Positions 9,090-18,128 are shown, counted from the stretch's first letter. The stretch is 64,000 bases of DNA from Tolypothrix sp. NIES-4075 (GCF_002218085.1 NZ_BDUC01000002.1:372001-436000), one strand, 5' to 3'. Notes: generated from the letters alone by a model not told the origin. Program-made: numbers and translations.

Positions 9090-9275
9090 AATAAAGTGTT
9101 CTGGGCGGAATGATTGCAATCCGGATAAAGTTGTAAACAGGGAGCAGGTGCAAAACAACTTAAATCAGAAACATTGAGTGTCAAGATGCATCTAAGGTAT
9201 CAGAAGAAGCGAAACAAAAGAGCGTGAAAATGAACAGCGTTTCAAACCAGATTTAGGAGGCGAACAGGAGAAGTT

Positions 9276-11714
9276 GTGACCCAGGAATTTCATATTTCCG
9301 TAACCCCAGTAGGGCAAAATGACTACTTGGTGCGGACGGAACAAGTCGCGCCTGGGGTGCCATTGGCAGAAGAATTAGTAACTTGGCCTGTAGCTGATTG
9401 GTTGGCGGCTGCGGGGCATTTGATGAATGATCCGTTGAAGTCGGTGTTGCAAGGAGATGCGATCGCTCTTAATGTCAACTTGGTGGCTTTGGGTCAACAA
9501 TTTTATAACGAACTGTTTAAAGGCACTCTCAGAGATAGTTGGATTACGGCGCAGGGTATTGCCCAGAATCAACAACAGGTATTGCGCCTGCGGTTAGGAC
9601 TAAAAGATATCAGATTAGCACGTTTGCCTTGGGAAGTGATGCACGCAGGCGATCGCCCTTTGGCAACAGGACCTTATATTGCTTTTTCTCGGTTTCAAAC
9701 CGGAATTCATCTGCCATCTCGCCTGCTATCAACAAATATACCAACACCTTTAGAAGAAGGTGGTATCAAAGTATTAATGGCGATCGCTTCTCCTACAGAT
9801 TTAGTCCGTCTGGATTTACTCAAACTAGAAGCAGTCAAACTGCAAGCTGAACTTCACCGTCAGTCACCACGCTTTTCGGAAACTGGCAATTATCTCCCGG
9901 AAATCGAACTTACCCTGTTAGAACAACCAGGGCGCGAAGAATTAACGCAAGCTTTAGAACAAGGACGATATCACGTTCTTCACTACTCCGGTCATAGTAA
10001 CTTAGGACCCAACGGCGGCGAAATTTATCTTGTAAATAACAGAACTGGTTTAACAGAAACTCTCAGTGGCGACGATTTGGCAGGCTTGCTGGTTAACAAC
10101 AACATTCAAATGGCAGTGTTTAACTCGTGTTTGGGGGCATACACTGCTACCTCCGATCCGGCTGCTGATACGGGAGAACGCAACTTAGCAGAAAGCTTGG
10201 TGAAACGCGGTATGAGAAGCGTTTTGGCAATGTCAGAACGCATTCCCGATGAAGTAGCGCTGACACTGACACAATTGTTTTATCGCAACTTGAGTCAGGG
10301 ATATCCTGTAGATTTGTGCGTCAGTCGAGTGCGCCAAGGCTTAATTTCTGCTTATGGTTCTCTTCAGATGTACTGGGCATTACCAATTTTATATCTCGAT
10401 CCCAAATTTAACGGTAATTTAACACCGGAAATTACTTTAGGTGAAAATGTCGAGTCCTTTGGTGAGTACAATCCCCGCTTGATGGGAACTTCAATCTACT
10501 CTGGTAGTGCGAACGATCTGGAAATGCCTTTACCAATGGAGGATATGATACCTTCTGGCTTGGACTGGCTAGGTGAAGATACTTGGGGCGATTTGGTTGA
10601 TGAAATTGAGTATGATGACTCAAGCTATGAAGAAGATTCGGCGATCGTTTCTGATTTGTTTCGGCAAATTGATAATCAAAACGCAGCAAATGAGCAACCT
10701 TATGTCACTGCGGAATTGATACCAAAGCCTCAAGAAGATAATATCTTGGGAAGACCGATTCCAGGAGATATGAGTCTGGATAGCGAAACTCCGATGTGGG
10801 GAGATTGGGATAATGCAAATAACCCGCCTTCTTCAGATCGTCCGGAAGTGCAACCAGCTACACGTCGGGCAACACGCCGATTGTGGACGATTGTTGGCGT
10901 TGTCGGAGTTGGTGCGATCGCTATGGCGATCGGTTTAAGTTCGTTGTGGCAACGGCAATTTCCCAACTTTTCCGAGCTACCGCAAATTCCAAACCAGTCT
11001 CAACCAGTTCCAAATAATACCCCAGAAATCGACTTAAAGACATCTTCGACGGGAATCGTCACTGCCACCGCTACTCAGAAATTGGTTCAGGGTGATTTGC
11101 AAGGTGGGCTACAAGCTGTCGAAGAACTACTCAGCCCTTCGCGGAATGCACTTGCGGCAGCACAAGCTGCCCTCGATTTAATTCCGTCATCGCAAGCCAA
11201 CGATCCGGCAGTTAATTTTCTTAAAGGGCGAGTAGCGTGGCAAGCTATACAAAGTGGTGACAAAAAATACAGCGTTGATGATGCCCGCCGTTATTGGGAA
11301 AGTGCTGTGAAAGCCAAACCAGACTCGCTTTTGTATACAAACGCTTTAGGATTTGCTTACTACGCAGAAGGCAATATGAATCGGGCTAATGATTCTTGGT
11401 TCAAAGCCTTGAATTTGGCTCTCAAACAGCAAAATCCCTCTGGTTATACGCCAACAGCAGCAACTCCCCAAGTAGCGACACCGGAGGCTTTGACTTCCTA
11501 TGCCGGATTAGCTTTAGGATTGTATAAATCGGCACATGAGCAGTCAGAGAATAAGCGATCGCAATATATGACTGAAGCCGTCAAGCTACGGCAATTGGTG
11601 GTAAAAGATGACCCAGTAAATTTTTTACCAAATAAATTAGGTAATAATTGGCTGTGGACAGAGAAGGCTATCCAAGATTGGCGATCGCTCCTACAAGTTA
11701 AAGGTGGGCAGTAA
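9276..11714 (+). CDS. hetF: HetF, CHAT-domain protease of heterocyst development
   Basis: 812 residues. The N-terminal half is a CHAT (caspase-like) domain with the dyad His240 in HYSGHS and Cys285 in FNSCLGAYT. An acidic linker follows, then a single membrane segment at about 537-556 (TIVGVVGVGAIAMAIGLSSL) and a C-terminal TPR-like helical region. Family knowledge, from memory: HetF is needed for heterocyst differentiation and HetR turnover, and in Anabaena it is reported to cleave PatU3, linking division and differentiation. The GTG start is supported by AGGAG five bases upstream. The NsiR1-type array lies upstream on the other strand and its remnant lies in the leader, pointing to antisense control. 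Confidence 0.93.
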   Translation: MTQEFHISVTPVGQNDYLVRTEQVAPGVPLAEELVTWPVADWLAAAGHLMNDPLKSVLQGDAIALNVNLVALGQQFYNELFKGTLRDSWITAQGIAQNQQQVLRLRLGLKDIRLARLPWEVMHAGDRPLATGPYIAFSRFQTGIHLPSRLLSTNIPTPLEEGGIKVLMAIASPTDLVRLDLLKLEAVKLQAELHRQSPRFSETGNYLPEIELTLLEQPGREELTQALEQGRYHVLHYSGHSNLGPNGGEIYLVNNRTGLTETLSGDDLAGLLVNNNIQMAVFNSCLGAYTATSDPAADTGERNLAESLVKRGMRSVLAMSERIPDEVALTLTQLFYRNLSQGYPVDLCVSRVRQGLISAYGSLQMYWALPILYLDPKFNGNLTPEITLGENVESFGEYNPRLMGTSIYSGSANDLEMPLPMEDMIPSGLDWLGEDTWGDLVDEIEYDDSSYEEDSAIVSDLFRQIDNQNAANEQPYVTAELIPKPQEDNILGRPIPGDMSLDSETPMWGDWDNANNPPSSDRPEVQPATRRATRRLWTIVGVVGVGAIAMAIGLSSLWQRQFPNFSELPQIPNQSQPVPNNTPEIDLKTSSTGIVTATATQKLVQGDLQGGLQAVEELLSPSRNALAAAQAALDLIPSSQANDPAVNFLKGRVAWQAIQSGDKKYSVDDARRYWESAVKAKPDSLLYTNALGFAYYAEGNMNRANDSWFKALNLALKQQNPSGYTPTAATPQVATPEALTSYAGLALGLYKSAHEQSENKRSQYMTEAVKLRQLVVKDDPVNFLPNKLGNNWLWTEKAIQDWRSLLQVKGGQ

Positions 11715-11722
11715 TATTAAGT

Positions 11723-11757
11723 TGGAGTTAGGAGTTAGGAGTTAGGAGTTTCCTTAT
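11723..11757. repeat. Heptameric STRR block
   Basis: The unit GTTAGGA (in GGAGTTAGGAGTTAGG) is repeated about four times directly after hetF. It is typical of short tandem repeats in heterocystous genomes. Confidence 0.6.
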
Positions 11758-11856
11758 CTCCTAGTCCCCAATGCGATCGCCTCAGTCCCCAGCCGCCTAT
11801 TTTCAAGTTAAGATTTTAAGCAAGCCAGAATTAAACGCTTTTGGGGCTTATATATC

Positions 11857-12462
11857 ATGCAAGTTACTAAAAAGCAATACTATTCGCCAGAGGAATATTT
11901 AGCACTAGAGGAAGCTGCTGACTATAAAAGCGAATATATCGATGGTGAAATTATTCCTCTGACTGGTAAATCTACCAATCACAATCAGATTGCTGGTAAC
12001 TTCTCTGCTGCGTTAAACTTTGCTTTCAAAACCCAAGACTACGAAGTTTTTATTTTGGATGTGCGTCTGTGGATACCCGAAGCACGCATTTACACTTATC
12101 CTAATGTGATGATAGTCGCGGGAGAACTAGAGTATTTTAATAACCGTACAGATACGATTACGAATCCGAAGGTAATTATAGAGGTTTCGTCAGATTCAAC
12201 GGAAGGATATGACCGTGAGGGAAAGTTTGAGTTTTACCGCACGATACCTAGTTTTGAAGAATATTTGTTGATTGACCAAACTAAAATTTATGTAGAACAA
12301 TATTCTAAGACAGCAAATAAGCGTTGGTCATTTCGTGAATATGATGTTGAAGATGAAGCGATCGCTTTAGCATCTGTGCAATTTGAAATTTCTCTTGGAG
12401 ATGTGTACAACAAGGTGAAATTTACAGCGGTAGCAGAGGGTGAAACAGCCGACGCAACGTAG
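11857..12462 (+). CDS. Uma2 family (PD-(D/E)XK) endonuclease-like protein
   Basis: 201 residues with the Uma2 signature: YSPEEYLALEEAADYKSEYI then DGEIIPLTG, HNQIAGN, and NPKVIIEVSSDST followed by DREGKFEFYRTI. The PD-(D/E)XK-type core acids (Glu of IIEV, Lys of GKF) are present. These proteins are very numerous in cyanobacteria and their role is not established. It stands alone before a toxin-antitoxin pair. Confidence 0.88.
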   Translation: MQVTKKQYYSPEEYLALEEAADYKSEYIDGEIIPLTGKSTNHNQIAGNFSAALNFAFKTQDYEVFILDVRLWIPEARIYTYPNVMIVAGELEYFNNRTDTITNPKVIIEVSSDSTEGYDREGKFEFYRTIPSFEEYLLIDQTKIYVEQYSKTANKRWSFREYDVEDEAIALASVQFEISLGDVYNKVKFTAVAEGETADAT

Positions 12463-12544
12463 TTTTTTCAGATAAGCTTATCTAACAGTAGAGTGCGATC
12501 GCCTAATTCTAGAAGCTTAACCATTAATTGCGAGAATCAAAACA

Positions 12545-12799
12545 ATGAATCATACACTAAGGTTACAAATACCTGAAACTTTGTATGAACCACTAGTCAA
12601 GGTAGCAGCACAGATGGGTCGAACACCTGAAGAATTAGCTATTGACTGGCTAGCAGCCGCTGTGCAAGAGTATGTAGACGATCCGCTAGAAAAGTTCATT
12701 GGTGCATTTAGCAGCAACATTCCAGACTGGGCAGATCAACACGATCGCTACATTGGGCAAAGCTTGATAAATACAGGAAATACTGAAGAAAACAGCTAA
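12545..12799 (+). CDS. Antitoxin-like small protein, partner of PIN toxin
   Basis: 84 residues beginning MNHTLRLQIPETLYEPLVKV, a short beta strand plus two helices as in ribbon-helix-helix DNA-binding antitoxins, with a C-terminal tail containing DWADQHDRYIG typical of cyanobacterial antitoxins. The downstream PIN-domain gene starts 7 bases after its stop. It should neutralise that toxin and autoregulate the pair. Confidence 0.75.
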   Translation: MNHTLRLQIPETLYEPLVKVAAQMGRTPEELAIDWLAAAVQEYVDDPLEKFIGAFSSNIPDWADQHDRYIGQSLINTGNTEENS

Positions 12800-12806
12800 G
12801 ACCAAA

Positions 12807-13223
12807 ATGCCCGATTTGTTTGGAGATAGGTCTTTTTGGGGAAATTTGATTGATCCAACCCAGAATTACCACACGCTTGCAGCAAATTTCTATCGCACAG
12901 CCCGCCAACAACAGCGTAAAGTAATTATTACCAACTATATCATTTCTGAGTTAGTAGCTTTACTGACAAGTCCGCTACGGTTACCCAGAAACGCGACGAG
13001 CGCATTTATTCAAGGGCTGAAAACTTCACCATATGTTGAAATTATCCATGTAGATGCTATACTTGATGCCCAGGCTTGGAATCTGCTTGCAAGTCGAGAA
13101 GATAAAGAGTGGAGTTTGGTAGATTGTTCGAGTTTTGTAGTGATGCAGCAACGTGGTTTGATGGAAGCTTTGACCACAGATCATCACTTTGAACAAGCTG
13201 GCTTTATTCGTCTTTTAAAATGA
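12807..13223 (+). CDS. PIN-domain ribonuclease toxin (VapC-like)
   Basis: 138 residues with all four expected acidic residues of a PIN nuclease: Asp7 in FGDRSFW, Glu48 in ISELVALL, Asp106 in SLVDCSSF and Asp125 in TTDHHF. It is predicted to cleave RNA in a metal-dependent way and to be held inactive by the 84-residue protein encoded just upstream. The catalytic set looks intact, so this is probably a working module. Confidence 0.87.
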   Translation: MPDLFGDRSFWGNLIDPTQNYHTLAANFYRTARQQQRKVIITNYIISELVALLTSPLRLPRNATSAFIQGLKTSPYVEIIHVDAILDAQAWNLLASREDKEWSLVDCSSFVVMQQRGLMEALTTDHHFEQAGFIRLLK

Positions 13224-13266
13224 TAAATATAGCGGTTTTTAGTGGACTATAATTGCTATTCTCGTA

Positions 13267-13338
13267 GAACCCCACCCTGGCTTTGGCTAACGCCAAATCC
13301 GCCCCTCACCCCTAGGGGGTGAGGTCTCGGTGGGGTTC
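13267..13338. terminator. Double-stem inverted repeat between convergent genes
   Basis: GAACCCCACC at 13267-13276 pairs with GGTGGGGTTC at 13329-13338. Inside is a second stem, CCTCACCCC/GGGGTGAGG, around 13304-13324. It sits between the convergent PIN toxin and gatD and could terminate both. The sequence style is that of a dispersed REP element. Confidence 0.6.
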
Positions 13339-13355
13339 TGTTGTGAAAGGCAATT

Positions 13356-14162
13356 TTAAATAGCCGCCACAGCAGTTGGTAAATTAACTTTCAACCGCTT
13401 AAACATCGCTTCTCGCGCTTGCATTGCTAAAGTATCATCTAAAGGCTTCAAGGAAATGGGTTGTTGATATTTCAGCCGCAACGCTGTTTGAATTAACCAA
13501 TCTGCGACAAAGGGATTTTTTGGTAACAAGGGACCGTGAGAATAAGTAGCGATCGCATTTTGATAAAATGCTCCTTCTGTCCCATCTTCACCATTATTAC
13601 CCAAACCGTACACTACTTTTCCCAAAGCTTCCACTTTCCCCAGCTTGGTGCGTCCGCCATGATTCTCAAAGCCAACCAAATACGCTTTACCACCCGTCAT
13701 CTCTTCTAAATCTCGCGCCAAACGAGTTGCTGTAACTTCTATCACCAAGTTACCGATACAGCGCTTAGTATTTTCACCAGGATGGACGGAAACTAAATCA
13801 AGTATCCCCAAACCTTCAATCCGCTGTCCCAAACCTGGTTCATAATAATGTCCCAGCAATTGCGGTGAACCACAAGTAAACACTCCCGGAGTACCATTTT
13901 CGATTTTCTCGCCCATTGCGCCCGCTTTCGCACCTTGCAAATCGCGCATGACAATTTCTTGCTGACGATCTTGTGCGCCACCACCAACTATCAAATCTAC
14001 CGACTTTATATCATCTGCCGTAGCGTTTTGATCCAGGGGTAAGACCCTCACATTATATCCCCGCCATTGGGCGCGGCGTTCTATGGTGATAACATTACCG
14101 CGATCGCCATAAGTACTCATCAACGTTGGATATAACCAACCTATTGTTAATTCAAAACTCAT
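13356..14162 (-). CDS. gatD: Lipid II isoglutaminyl synthase, glutaminase subunit GatD
   Basis: 268 residues of the type 1 glutamine amidotransferase class (CobB/CobQ-like). The nucleophile is Cys97 in GVFTCGSPQLLG and the His is His208 in YSHGPLLPKNP; substrate loops include GGGAQDRQQEI and FENHGGRTKLG. GatD releases ammonia from glutamine for MurT, which amidates the D-glutamate of lipid II. It acts in the cytoplasm on membrane-bound lipid II. MurT is encoded on the same strand 0.9 kb upstream, but an oppositely oriented gene lies between them. Confidence 0.9.
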   Translation of the reverse strand: MSFELTIGWLYPTLMSTYGDRGNVITIERRAQWRGYNVRVLPLDQNATADDIKSVDLIVGGGAQDRQQEIVMRDLQGAKAGAMGEKIENGTPGVFTCGSPQLLGHYYEPGLGQRIEGLGILDLVSVHPGENTKRCIGNLVIEVTATRLARDLEEMTGGKAYLVGFENHGGRTKLGKVEALGKVVYGLGNNGEDGTEGAFYQNAIATYSHGPLLPKNPFVADWLIQTALRLKYQQPISLKPLDDTLAMQAREAMFKRLKVNLPTAVAAI

Positions 14163-14552
14163 AAATCCTCTCCTAACTAATAATTCATAACTTTCTTTTT
14201 CTAACTATGGTCGGCTAATCCGTGCATATAAGCGAAATGGTGAAGTAACTTCGGTTTGGGTAAGCATATCGTAAATTTCTCCTTAATGGTGTATTTGCTA
14301 CTAAAAAAATTGCCATCATCAGGTAAATAAGTTGGTGTAAATTTTATTTTGATTGAACTGTTACCGAAGAAATTCACATTTAAAATACTTACTTTTTAAT
14401 TTATTTTTGTATTTGAAGTCACAGTTTTTCTAGTTTGACAACGTGTCGTTTTTAAATTTGAAAATATATGACATTATTGCTATATTTCCTGGTATTAAGC
14501 CGTAAGATTACAGGGTGCATTCGGTTGATTTAAACACCGTCAAAATTACCAT
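14163..14552. other. Intergenic region, nothing recognised
   Basis: This 390-base AT-rich stretch separates divergent genes, so it should hold two promoters. No repeat, operator palindrome or small ORF that I can support was found. Confidence 0.5.
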
Positions 14553-14954
14553 ATGGATTGTAAAACTGCTACTTTGGTCTACCAAACTGAGAACCATCTC
14601 GAAAAAATTAGGGAAATATTTCCCGAAGCTTGGAAATTTTTAGAGGAAGTATCTTTTGCGTATGTTCAAGGCACATATGACAAGTTTGACTCCGATATTA
14701 GAAATTTGGTAGGTGAAAAACCTTTCAAATTTAGAATGGTTCACCGCGATGATAGAGACCAACTCACCAAAGACCTTTCCGACTTATTAGGAGATATTAC
14801 ATCGCGTTTACTACTAGAAAAGCATTTTTCGCAAGTAGTTGGTCAGCAAGTATTTTTCAGCACAATTTGTTGTAACAGTCACTTGACAACCGACCACGAA
14901 TTAACTTTGGAAGAAGTTCTACCTTTACAACGTGCAGCTGTGAAGTTGCAATAA
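14553..14954 (+). CDS. Hypothetical protein between gatD and murT
   Basis: 133 residues, no signal peptide or membrane segment. It is mixed alpha/beta by composition (for example LEKIREIFPEAWKFLEEVSF, LSDLLGDITSRLLLE) with a Cys pair in STICCNS. I do not recognise the family. It is oriented against both gatD and murT and is followed by an STRR hairpin, which suggests it was placed between the two by rearrangement. Confidence 0.6.
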   Translation: MDCKTATLVYQTENHLEKIREIFPEAWKFLEEVSFAYVQGTYDKFDSDIRNLVGEKPFKFRMVHRDDRDQLTKDLSDLLGDITSRLLLEKHFSQVVGQQVFFSTICCNSHLTTDHELTLEEVLPLQRAAVKLQ

Positions 14955-15043
14955 TTGGGGAATGGGTAATAGGGAATTGCTAATAGGGAATTGGTAATGA
15001 GAAAAGTTATTACCCATTACCCATTACCCATTACCCACTCCCT
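14955..15043. repeat. STRR block forming a long imperfect hairpin
   Basis: Heptamers of the GGGTAATAGGGAATT type on the left are answered by four copies of CCCATTA on the right, giving a foldback between the convergent 133-residue gene and murT. Confidence 0.6.
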
Positions 15044-15045
15044 AA

Positions 15046-16383
15046 TTATCTAATTTTTCTACCCGTCAGCGCTTCTCGCACATCTAGCATGGCTGTATAA
15101 GTAGGTAAAATATGTAAAGTTTCGTTAAGTGGCGTGCGTTCTAAAGCAGTATTGATAGCTTGACGCAAATTTTCTTCCACAATTAAATTAAAATTGCTTT
15201 GGGGAGAAGATTCGCTGTAGCGAAGACGTAACGCCATATCATAAGCGCGATCGCCACTAACTACCAAAGTACCTCCACGTTCTACCAATTTCTCTGTATC
15301 GACATCCCAGATCCAAGAAACATCTTCGCCATCTTGGATTTTATCATTCAACACTAGCAAAGTTGTTTTATCACTGCTTTGAGTTACTACGCGAATAGTT
15401 TCATTTGTGCCTACAGGATTTTTGGATAACAGAATTCTGACATTTTTGCCATTAATTTTTAATTCTTCAGCACGACCAAAAGCAGCTTGAAAATTAGGAA
15501 TTGTATCGCGGATAATTGCTTCATCAACACCTAATTCTTTAGCCGCAGTAGCAGCAGCTAGAGTATTATATTTGTTATACAATCCGACGAGAATTTGCTG
15601 CCATTCGCTGCTATCAAGCGTTGGTTTACTTCTACTAAAGCCGCAACTAGGACAGGAATATTCGCCCATATGGGACAAATAAACTCCTTTGTAGTCTAAA
15701 GCGTGTCCGCATTTGGGACAATAAATAGAATCAACAGCATGGGGAATTGCTTCTAAATAGTTTTCTGGTTCATTCAAACCGAAGAATGAGACTTTTTGCT
15801 GAGATAATTGTTGACCAAGATAGCAGATGGTTGGATCGTCACCGTTAGCGACAACGATAGTTGAAGAAGGTAAAGTAGCGATCGCCTTTGTCCAACGCTT
15901 ACTAATAGTATCAACTTCCCCATATCTGTCAAGTTGGTCGCGGAACAAGTTTAAACAAAGAATCAGCTTTGGTTGAATTGGTGCCAAAACAAGAGGCACA
16001 ATATTCTCATCCACTTCTAAAATGGCGTAATCAACATCCAGCTTACCTAGCAAGTTGGAATTTTCCATCAACGCCGTCATCAAACCATTTTCCAGATTTG
16101 CACCTGTAGAATTATGCGCTACGCGGTAGCCTTGACGTTGTAGTATCTCACATAAAAGCAGCGATGTTGTAGTTTTCCCGTTAGTACCAGCAATTAAAAT
16201 TACACCATTTTTAACTTGCTGACTCAATAACTGCAATAATTGAGGTTCAATGCGACGAGCAATTGAGCCTGGTAATACACTAGCAGCACCCAGACGAAGC
16301 GATCGCACTCCAAAAGTTACACTTTTCGCTACCGACACTGCAAAGCCTAGTCTCAGTCTATCTATAAATTTAATTTTTCCCAC
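15046..16383 (-). CDS. murT: Lipid II isoglutaminyl synthase, Mur-ligase subunit MurT
   Basis: 445 residues of the Mur ligase fold. The P-loop is GTNGKTTT (Lys70) and the substrate region is LFRDQLDRYGE. A zinc ribbon inserted in the central domain has Cys222, Cys225, Cys244 and Cys247 (YCPKCGH and SCPSCGF), which is diagnostic for MurT. The C-terminal domain carries TYTAMLDVREAL. MurT uses ATP to activate the alpha-carboxylate of lipid II D-Glu, with ammonia from GatD. Usually murT and gatD are adjacent; here they are separated. Confidence 0.92.
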   Translation of the reverse strand: MGKIKFIDRLRLGFAVSVAKSVTFGVRSLRLGAASVLPGSIARRIEPQLLQLLSQQVKNGVILIAGTNGKTTTSLLLCEILQRQGYRVAHNSTGANLENGLMTALMENSNLLGKLDVDYAILEVDENIVPLVLAPIQPKLILCLNLFRDQLDRYGEVDTISKRWTKAIATLPSSTIVVANGDDPTICYLGQQLSQQKVSFFGLNEPENYLEAIPHAVDSIYCPKCGHALDYKGVYLSHMGEYSCPSCGFSRSKPTLDSSEWQQILVGLYNKYNTLAAATAAKELGVDEAIIRDTIPNFQAAFGRAEELKINGKNVRILLSKNPVGTNETIRVVTQSSDKTTLLVLNDKIQDGEDVSWIWDVDTEKLVERGGTLVVSGDRAYDMALRLRYSESSPQSNFNLIVEENLRQAINTALERTPLNETLHILPTYTAMLDVREALTGRKIR

Positions 16384-16426
16384 ATTCGTATCCTAATTTT
16401 CTCGCGGTTACTAGCTTATAGCCACA

Positions 16427-16523
16427 AGGGGACAAAGGGACTAGGAGACTAGGGGACTAGGGGACAAGGGGACAATTCTTTCTCCCCACCTCCTTGTCCC
16501 CCCCTCTCCCCTCATCCCCCCTC
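16427..16523. repeat. STRR block of GGGGACAAGG/CCCCTTGTCC type
   Basis: Repeats of GGGACTAGGG and GGGGACA face C-rich repeats, forming a foldback in the leader of the PSI factor gene. The same repeat type is found inside coding genes at 26293 and 46321. Confidence 0.6.
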
Positions 16524-16640
16524 CAAGCGTTATCTTAAAACTTGGTACTTCGGCGTAATTATATATCCGGCTTAATTCGCTTTATTCAGTACAAACTCAC
16601 GCAGTAGCCGAACAAAATTGAGGTTAAAAGGTTTCTTTTG

Positions 16641-17228
16641 ATGACTGGTATAAAGTTAAATTTTTCACCCCAAATTATTTTTTACTGGTGGCATTTTTTC
16701 TCTAAATGCCTGTTGCTGATAGCTTGCCTGTTCATCATTGGGATGCCGCCAGCATTTGCAAGTATCAATACTGACACGTATGATGGCAATATTTTTGTAG
16801 TCTATGCTGGCAATGGTTCATTGGTTCCTCCAAAACAGAACCTCGCACAAACTTTATCAGAACATAAACCCGCAGTATTAGCGTTTTATGTGGATGACAG
16901 CAGCGATTGCAAACAATATGCCCTTATAGTTTCACGAATACAAGAATTCTATGGTCGCGCCGCAGAGATTATACCTGTAAGTGTGGATAGTATCTTAGCC
17001 AAAGAAACTTATGCTACCACAGAACCAGGTTATTACTACTCTGGAGCTGTTCCCCAAATCGTGGTGTTTAATCAGTCGGGTAATGTAGTTTTGAATAAAA
17101 ACGGTCAAGTGCGGTATGAAGAAATAGACGACAGATTGCGCGAAGTGTTTGATTTATTACCTCGTGATAAATCAGTAAAGTTAAAACGGCGTTCCTTCAA
17201 CGAGTTAAATAGTGAAATAACTGAATAA
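16641..17228 (+). CDS. Thioredoxin-like thylakoid protein, PSI accumulation factor type
   Basis: 195 residues from the ATG at 16641; the preceding TTG is one codon earlier. An N-terminal hydrophobic segment (LLLIACLFIIGMPPAFA) ends in an AFA-type signal site. The rest is thioredoxin-like, with YAGNGSLVPPKQNLAQTL, VLAFYVDDSSDCKQYA and GAVPQIVVFNQSG (cis-Pro), but lacks CxxC. It matches, from memory, cyanobacterial proteins annotated as thylakoid membrane photosystem I accumulation factor. It is predicted to face the thylakoid lumen or periplasm. Confidence 0.75.
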   Translation: MTGIKLNFSPQIIFYWWHFFSKCLLLIACLFIIGMPPAFASINTDTYDGNIFVVYAGNGSLVPPKQNLAQTLSEHKPAVLAFYVDDSSDCKQYALIVSRIQEFYGRAAEIIPVSVDSILAKETYATTEPGYYYSGAVPQIVVFNQSGNVVLNKNGQVRYEEIDDRLREVFDLLPRDKSVKLKRRSFNELNSEITE

Positions 17229-17366
17229 CTTATGGGACAGACTTAATTCGTCTGTCCTAATTTTTTTGTGAAATCAGATACGACATAGTAGTTGAAATCA
17301 GGGGATAATATCTAAATATTCCTTCTGGAATAATGAGGCAATAAGCACAAAATCAGTAACTAGGGA

Positions 17367-17511
17367 CTGGGGAATGGAAAATGGGTAATGGGTAATGGGG
17401 AATGGGGAATGGGTAATAGCTTTTCTTATTCCCAATGCCCAATACCCAATGCCCAATTCCCAATGCCCAATACCCAATTCCCAATGCCCAATTACCAATG
17501 ACTAATAGAGT
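17367..17511. repeat. STRR foldback of GGGAATGGGTAATGG type
   Basis: G-rich heptamers (17367-17420) face C-rich heptamers such as CCCAATGCCCAATTCCC (17430-17500), forming a long imperfect hairpin just upstream of the gene at 17520. Confidence 0.65.
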
Positions 17512-17519
17512 GTGTTCTT

Positions 17520-18128
17520 ATGTCAAAGGTTTATACTACCGAGGAACTAATCCAAATTTTACGTTCTGAACGCCAAGCCTGCCTCAAGGGTGAGCGTTTA
17601 AAGTTAGAAGTAACTGTTTCTGGCAATCCTTTAATTGACCAGTTTATCAAAAGTGATGGGCTACAAAAATTTACTGCATATGAAGATTTTAAAGCCGCCA
17701 TTCACGACTATCAAAAAGAATATGAAGTTTCCGGAATTATCTGGCGCAAGGTAACTATTAAAAGTAAAACTTTGCGATATCCAGAAGTAGATACTCAATT
17801 AATTGCTCTACCCGGCGATGTGGAAATATTAAAAAATGCTAAAAGTTCTATTTTGAATTTTTGGGATGAAGTAACAGATAAAATGGATTTATACTTGAGT
17901 TTTAATAATAGCAAACAATATCAAAATATTATCAAAGCTGATGTAGAGAGAATTGCTCAAAGAACAGAATGGGCAAGTTTATGTGTGTTTGAAAATTCTA
18001 ACTTTTTGGAAATAATTTTGCAGTTGGGATGGGGTAAACCAGAAGAAGCCAGTTATAAACGAGGCAGACCCCATTCTGGTAGTGAGTATATTCACGCAGT
18101 TAATCCGGGTAATCGTCCGATTGGTTAA
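17520..18128 (+). CDS. Conserved hypothetical cyanobacterial protein
   Basis: 202 residues, soluble, starting MSKVYTTEELIQILRSERQA. It has an N-terminal helical segment, a central mixed region (GIIWRKVTIKSKTLRYPEVD, LIALPGDVEILKNAKSSI) and a basic C-terminus (YKRGRPHSGSEYIHAVNP). The CLKGERL stretch near the start and the overall shape resemble other uncharacterised cyanobacterial proteins, but I cannot assign a function. The leader is filled with an STRR foldback. Confidence 0.65.
   Translation: MSKVYTTEELIQILRSERQACLKGERLKLEVTVSGNPLIDQFIKSDGLQKFTAYEDFKAAIHDYQKEYEVSGIIWRKVTIKSKTLRYPEVDTQLIALPGDVEILKNAKSSILNFWDEVTDKMDLYLSFNNSKQYQNIIKADVERIAQRTEWASLCVFENSNFLEIILQLGWGKPEEASYKRGRPHSGSEYIHAVNPGNRPIG

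Larger units (their letters stand above)
7757..9196 (-). repeat. NsiR1-type sRNA tandem array upstream of hetF
   Basis: Eight units and one remnant share a 20-base core GTTATCAGGGTGCATCTACC (plus-strand reading). Read on the minus strand, each unit is promoter, about 60-nt RNA, then GC stem and T tract. In seven units TCCGGA is centred exactly 33.5 bases from the last C of the core. Spacers between units range from about 30 to 194 bases. Known biology, from memory: NsiR1 is a roughly 60-nt, HetR-dependent, heterocyst-specific sRNA encoded in tandem copies upstream of hetF, and TCCGGA near -35 marks such promoters. The identification rests on this match and the position before hetF. Confidence 0.88.

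Noticed and set aside
7757..9196. CRISPR array
   Set aside because: Repeats of about 60 bases with irregular spacers of 30 to 194 bases, each with promoter and terminator signals, do not fit CRISPR repeat-spacer regularity. No cas genes are near.
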